The translations under genes were made by a program, and so were the position numbers. Shown here one piece after another: positions 62,285-64,000 of a stretch of 64,000 nucleotides of DNA. Each line of letters opens with the position of its first letter. Position 1 is the stretch's first letter. Origin of the DNA: Achromobacter xylosoxidans (GTDB lineage: Bacteria; Pseudomonadota; Gammaproteobacteria; Burkholderiales; Burkholderiaceae_B); the NCBI RefSeq assembly GCF_001457475.1, contig NZ_LN831029.1:1426001-1490000 (forward strand). Direction: 5' to 3'. Below the pieces are notes generated by a model. It ran no database searches. It was not told the DNA's origin and saw only the letters and a program-made list of their open reading frames with translations.

Positions 62285-64000
62285 ATGATGTTTACGACTC
62301 GCCCGGAAATCCTCGGCACCTTTGGTGTCGTGACGTCCACCCATTGGCTGGCCAGCTCGGCCGGCATGTCGCTGCTGGAGCGCGGCGGCAACGCGTTCGA
62401 CGCCTGTGTCGCCTCGGCCTTCGTGCTGCAGGTGGTCGAGCCCCACCTGGTCGGCCCGGCCGGCGAAGTGCCGGCGGTGTTCTATTCCGCCCGCACCGGC
62501 CGCGTCGAAGTGCTGTGCGGCCAGGGCGCCACGCCCGCCGCCGCCACGCTCGAGCGCTACCGCGCCGAAGGCCTCGCGCTGATCCCCGGCAACGGCCTGC
62601 TGGCCACCGTGATCCCCGGCGCCTTCGATGCCTGGATGCAGCTGCTGCGCGACCACGGCACGATGCGCGTGCGCGACGTGCTGGAACCCGCCATCTACTA
62701 CGCCGAACACGGCCACGCGCTGATGCCGCGTATCTCCAACACCATCGCCGGCCTGAAGGACTTCTTCCAGGCCCACTGGCCCACCTCCGCGCAGGTCTAC
62801 CTGCCCGGCGGCAACGTGCCCGAGGCCCGCAAGCTGTTCCGCAACCCGGCGCTGGCCGCCACCTGGACCCGCGTGCTGCGGGAAGCGGAACAGGCCGGCG
62901 CCGACCGCGAGCGCCAGATCGAGGCGGCCCGCGACGCCTTCTACCGCGGCTTCGTGGCCGAGGCCATCGACAGGTTCGCGCGCGGCAACGAGGTCATGGA
63001 CGAAAGCGGCCAGCGCCATCGCGGCGTGATCACCGCCGACGACCTGGCCGGCTGGTCGGCCAGCTACGACCAGCCCGCCACCTATGACTACCACGGCTAC
63101 ACCGTGGCCAAGGCGGGCGCCTGGAGCCAGGGGCCGGTATTCCTGCAGACCCTGGCGCTGCTCAAGGACATGGACCTGGCCGGCGTCGGCCCGACCAGCG
63201 CCGAGTTCGTGCACCGCGTCACCGAAGCCATGAAGCTGGCCTTCGCCGACCGCGAGGCCTACTACGGCGATCCCGCCTTCGTCGACGTGCCGCTGGCGCA
63301 ACTGCTGTCCGACGAGTACAACGACGCGCGCCGCGCCCTCATCGGCGAGCAAGCCTCGCAGGACCTGCGGCCCGGACAGATCCCCGGTTTCGAGGCGCAG
63401 GTGGCGCGCGTGATGGACACCCTGCAGCGGCTGTCCAAGGTGTCGGCCCCCGGCAGCGCGACCAACGAACCGACGCTGGCCGACATGCGCGCCTCGGTCA
63501 AGCGCGGCGACACCACCCACGTGGACGTCATCGACCGCTGGGGCAACATGATCTCGGCCACGCCGTCGGGCGGCTGGTTCCAGTCCTCGCCGGTGATCCC
63601 GGAACTGGGCTTCGGGCTGAACACCCGCGCCCAGATGTTCTGGCTGGAGGAGGGGCTGCCGGGCACGCTGGCGCCGGGCAAGCGTCCACGCACCACGCTG
63701 ACGCCGTCGCTGGCGCTGCGCGAGGGCCGGCCCTATCTCGCATTCGGCACGCCGGGCGGCGACCAGCAGGAGCAATGGCAACTGCTGTTCTTCCTGCGCC
63801 ACGCGCACCATGGCCTGAACCTGCAGGAAGCCATCGACCTGCCGATGTCGCACACCATGCATTTCCCCACCTCGTTCTACCCGCGCGACCGCAAGCCGGG
63901 GCACCTGGCGGTGGAAAGCGGCTTCGGCGCCGAGACCATTGCCGCGCTGCACGCCCGCGGCCACCAGATCGAGGAAGTGCCGCAATGGTCGGTCGGCCGC
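62285..64000 (+). CDS. gamma-glutamyltransferase family protein, N-terminal part (3' end outside window)
   Basis: The frame is open from ATG 62285 to the window end (572 residues visible). GGT-family sequence is clear: STHWLASSAGMSLLERGGNA, FDACVASAFVLQVVEPHLVG, then the small-subunit start GDTTHVDVIDRWGNMISATP with predicted nucleophile and autocleavage Thr410. TPSLALREGRPYLAFGTPGG follows. There is no obvious signal peptide, unlike E. coli Ggt, so a cytoplasmic enzyme is likely, acting on an imported gamma-glutamyl compound. The neighbouring peptide/glutathione-type binding protein supports this. Permease genes would be expected beyond the window. Confidence 0.92.
   Translation, partial: MMFTTRPEILGTFGVVTSTHWLASSAGMSLLERGGNAFDACVASAFVLQVVEPHLVGPAGEVPAVFYSARTGRVEVLCGQGATPAAATLERYRAEGLALIPGNGLLATVIPGAFDAWMQLLRDHGTMRVRDVLEPAIYYAEHGHALMPRISNTIAGLKDFFQAHWPTSAQVYLPGGNVPEARKLFRNPALAATWTRVLREAEQAGADRERQIEAARDAFYRGFVAEAIDRFARGNEVMDESGQRHRGVITADDLAGWSASYDQPATYDYHGYTVAKAGAWSQGPVFLQTLALLKDMDLAGVGPTSAEFVHRVTEAMKLAFADREAYYGDPAFVDVPLAQLLSDEYNDARRALIGEQASQDLRPGQIPGFEAQVARVMDTLQRLSKVSAPGSATNEPTLADMRASVKRGDTTHVDVIDRWGNMISATPSGGWFQSSPVIPELGFGLNTRAQMFWLEEGLPGTLAPGKRPRTTLTPSLALREGRPYLAFGTPGGDQQEQWQLLFFLRHAHHGLNLQEAIDLPMSHTMHFPTSFYPRDRKPGHLAVESGFGAETIAALHARGHQIEEVPQWSVGR

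Overview
The window is about 64 kb of high-GC proteobacterial DNA. It looks like an Achromobacter/Bordetella-type member of the Alcaligenaceae (Burkholderiales). The strongest taxonomic hint is at 52.9-59.5 kb: a MexZ-like repressor divergent from a MexXY-type pump with its own outer-membrane channel, the arrangement described in Achromobacter as AxyZ/AxyXY-OprZ. Genes are densely packed. I see no transposase, integrase, phage gene, tRNA, rRNA or CRISPR array.

Layout. 0-6.2 kb: the end of a TonB-dependent receptor, a small membrane protein, and a FecI sigma / FecR / transducing siderophore receptor set with a Fur-box-like site. 6.3-14 kb: an unrecognised protein, a TctD/TctE-type two-component system whose kinase gene overlaps a periplasmic binding protein gene, a divergent CitMHS citrate transporter with a PhaB-like reductase, and a second SDR. 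14-19.8 kb: ApaH-like phosphatase, a lone receiver protein, GalU, a hybrid kinase, a second kinase and a small lipoprotein. 19.8-23.7 kb: NorR divergent from a YtfE/RIC di-iron repair protein, with three NorR boxes and a sigma-54 promoter, then DUF1272 and DUF808 proteins.

23.7-37.3 kb is the most unusual part. It holds a FecA-like receptor, an Lrp/AsnC regulator, an alpha/beta hydrolase, a complete Dpp-type ABC transporter (two permeases and a fused double ATPase), a GntR regulator, two paralogous binding proteins and a peptidase-C45/acyltransferase-like enzyme. Five intergenic copies of the palindrome TTGGCGCCAA lie upstream of the receptor, regulator, hydrolase-permease operon, first binding protein and C45 operon. 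I read this as one regulon for taking up and processing an outer-membrane-imported peptide-like or siderophore-like compound.

37.4-59.5 kb carries three separate RND efflux systems in about 22 kb, each with its own channel and an adjacent regulator (TetR, a SufR-like candidate Fe-S regulator, and AxyZ), plus a BetT-type choline carrier. 59.5-64 kb has a LysR regulator, a peptide/glutathione-type binding protein and a gamma-glutamyltransferase that runs off the end.

The main candidate for something undescribed is an interspersed structured repeat with three copies in noncoding DNA (10767-10927, 26882-27031, 34048-34211). Each has a nearly invariant 36-bp hairpin block and a short conserved block, enclosed by 28-34 bp inverted arms. 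The arms differ between copies but are perfectly (or within one G-T pair) complementary inside each copy. A second small hairpin with an identical 16-bp core accompanies every copy on the same relative side.
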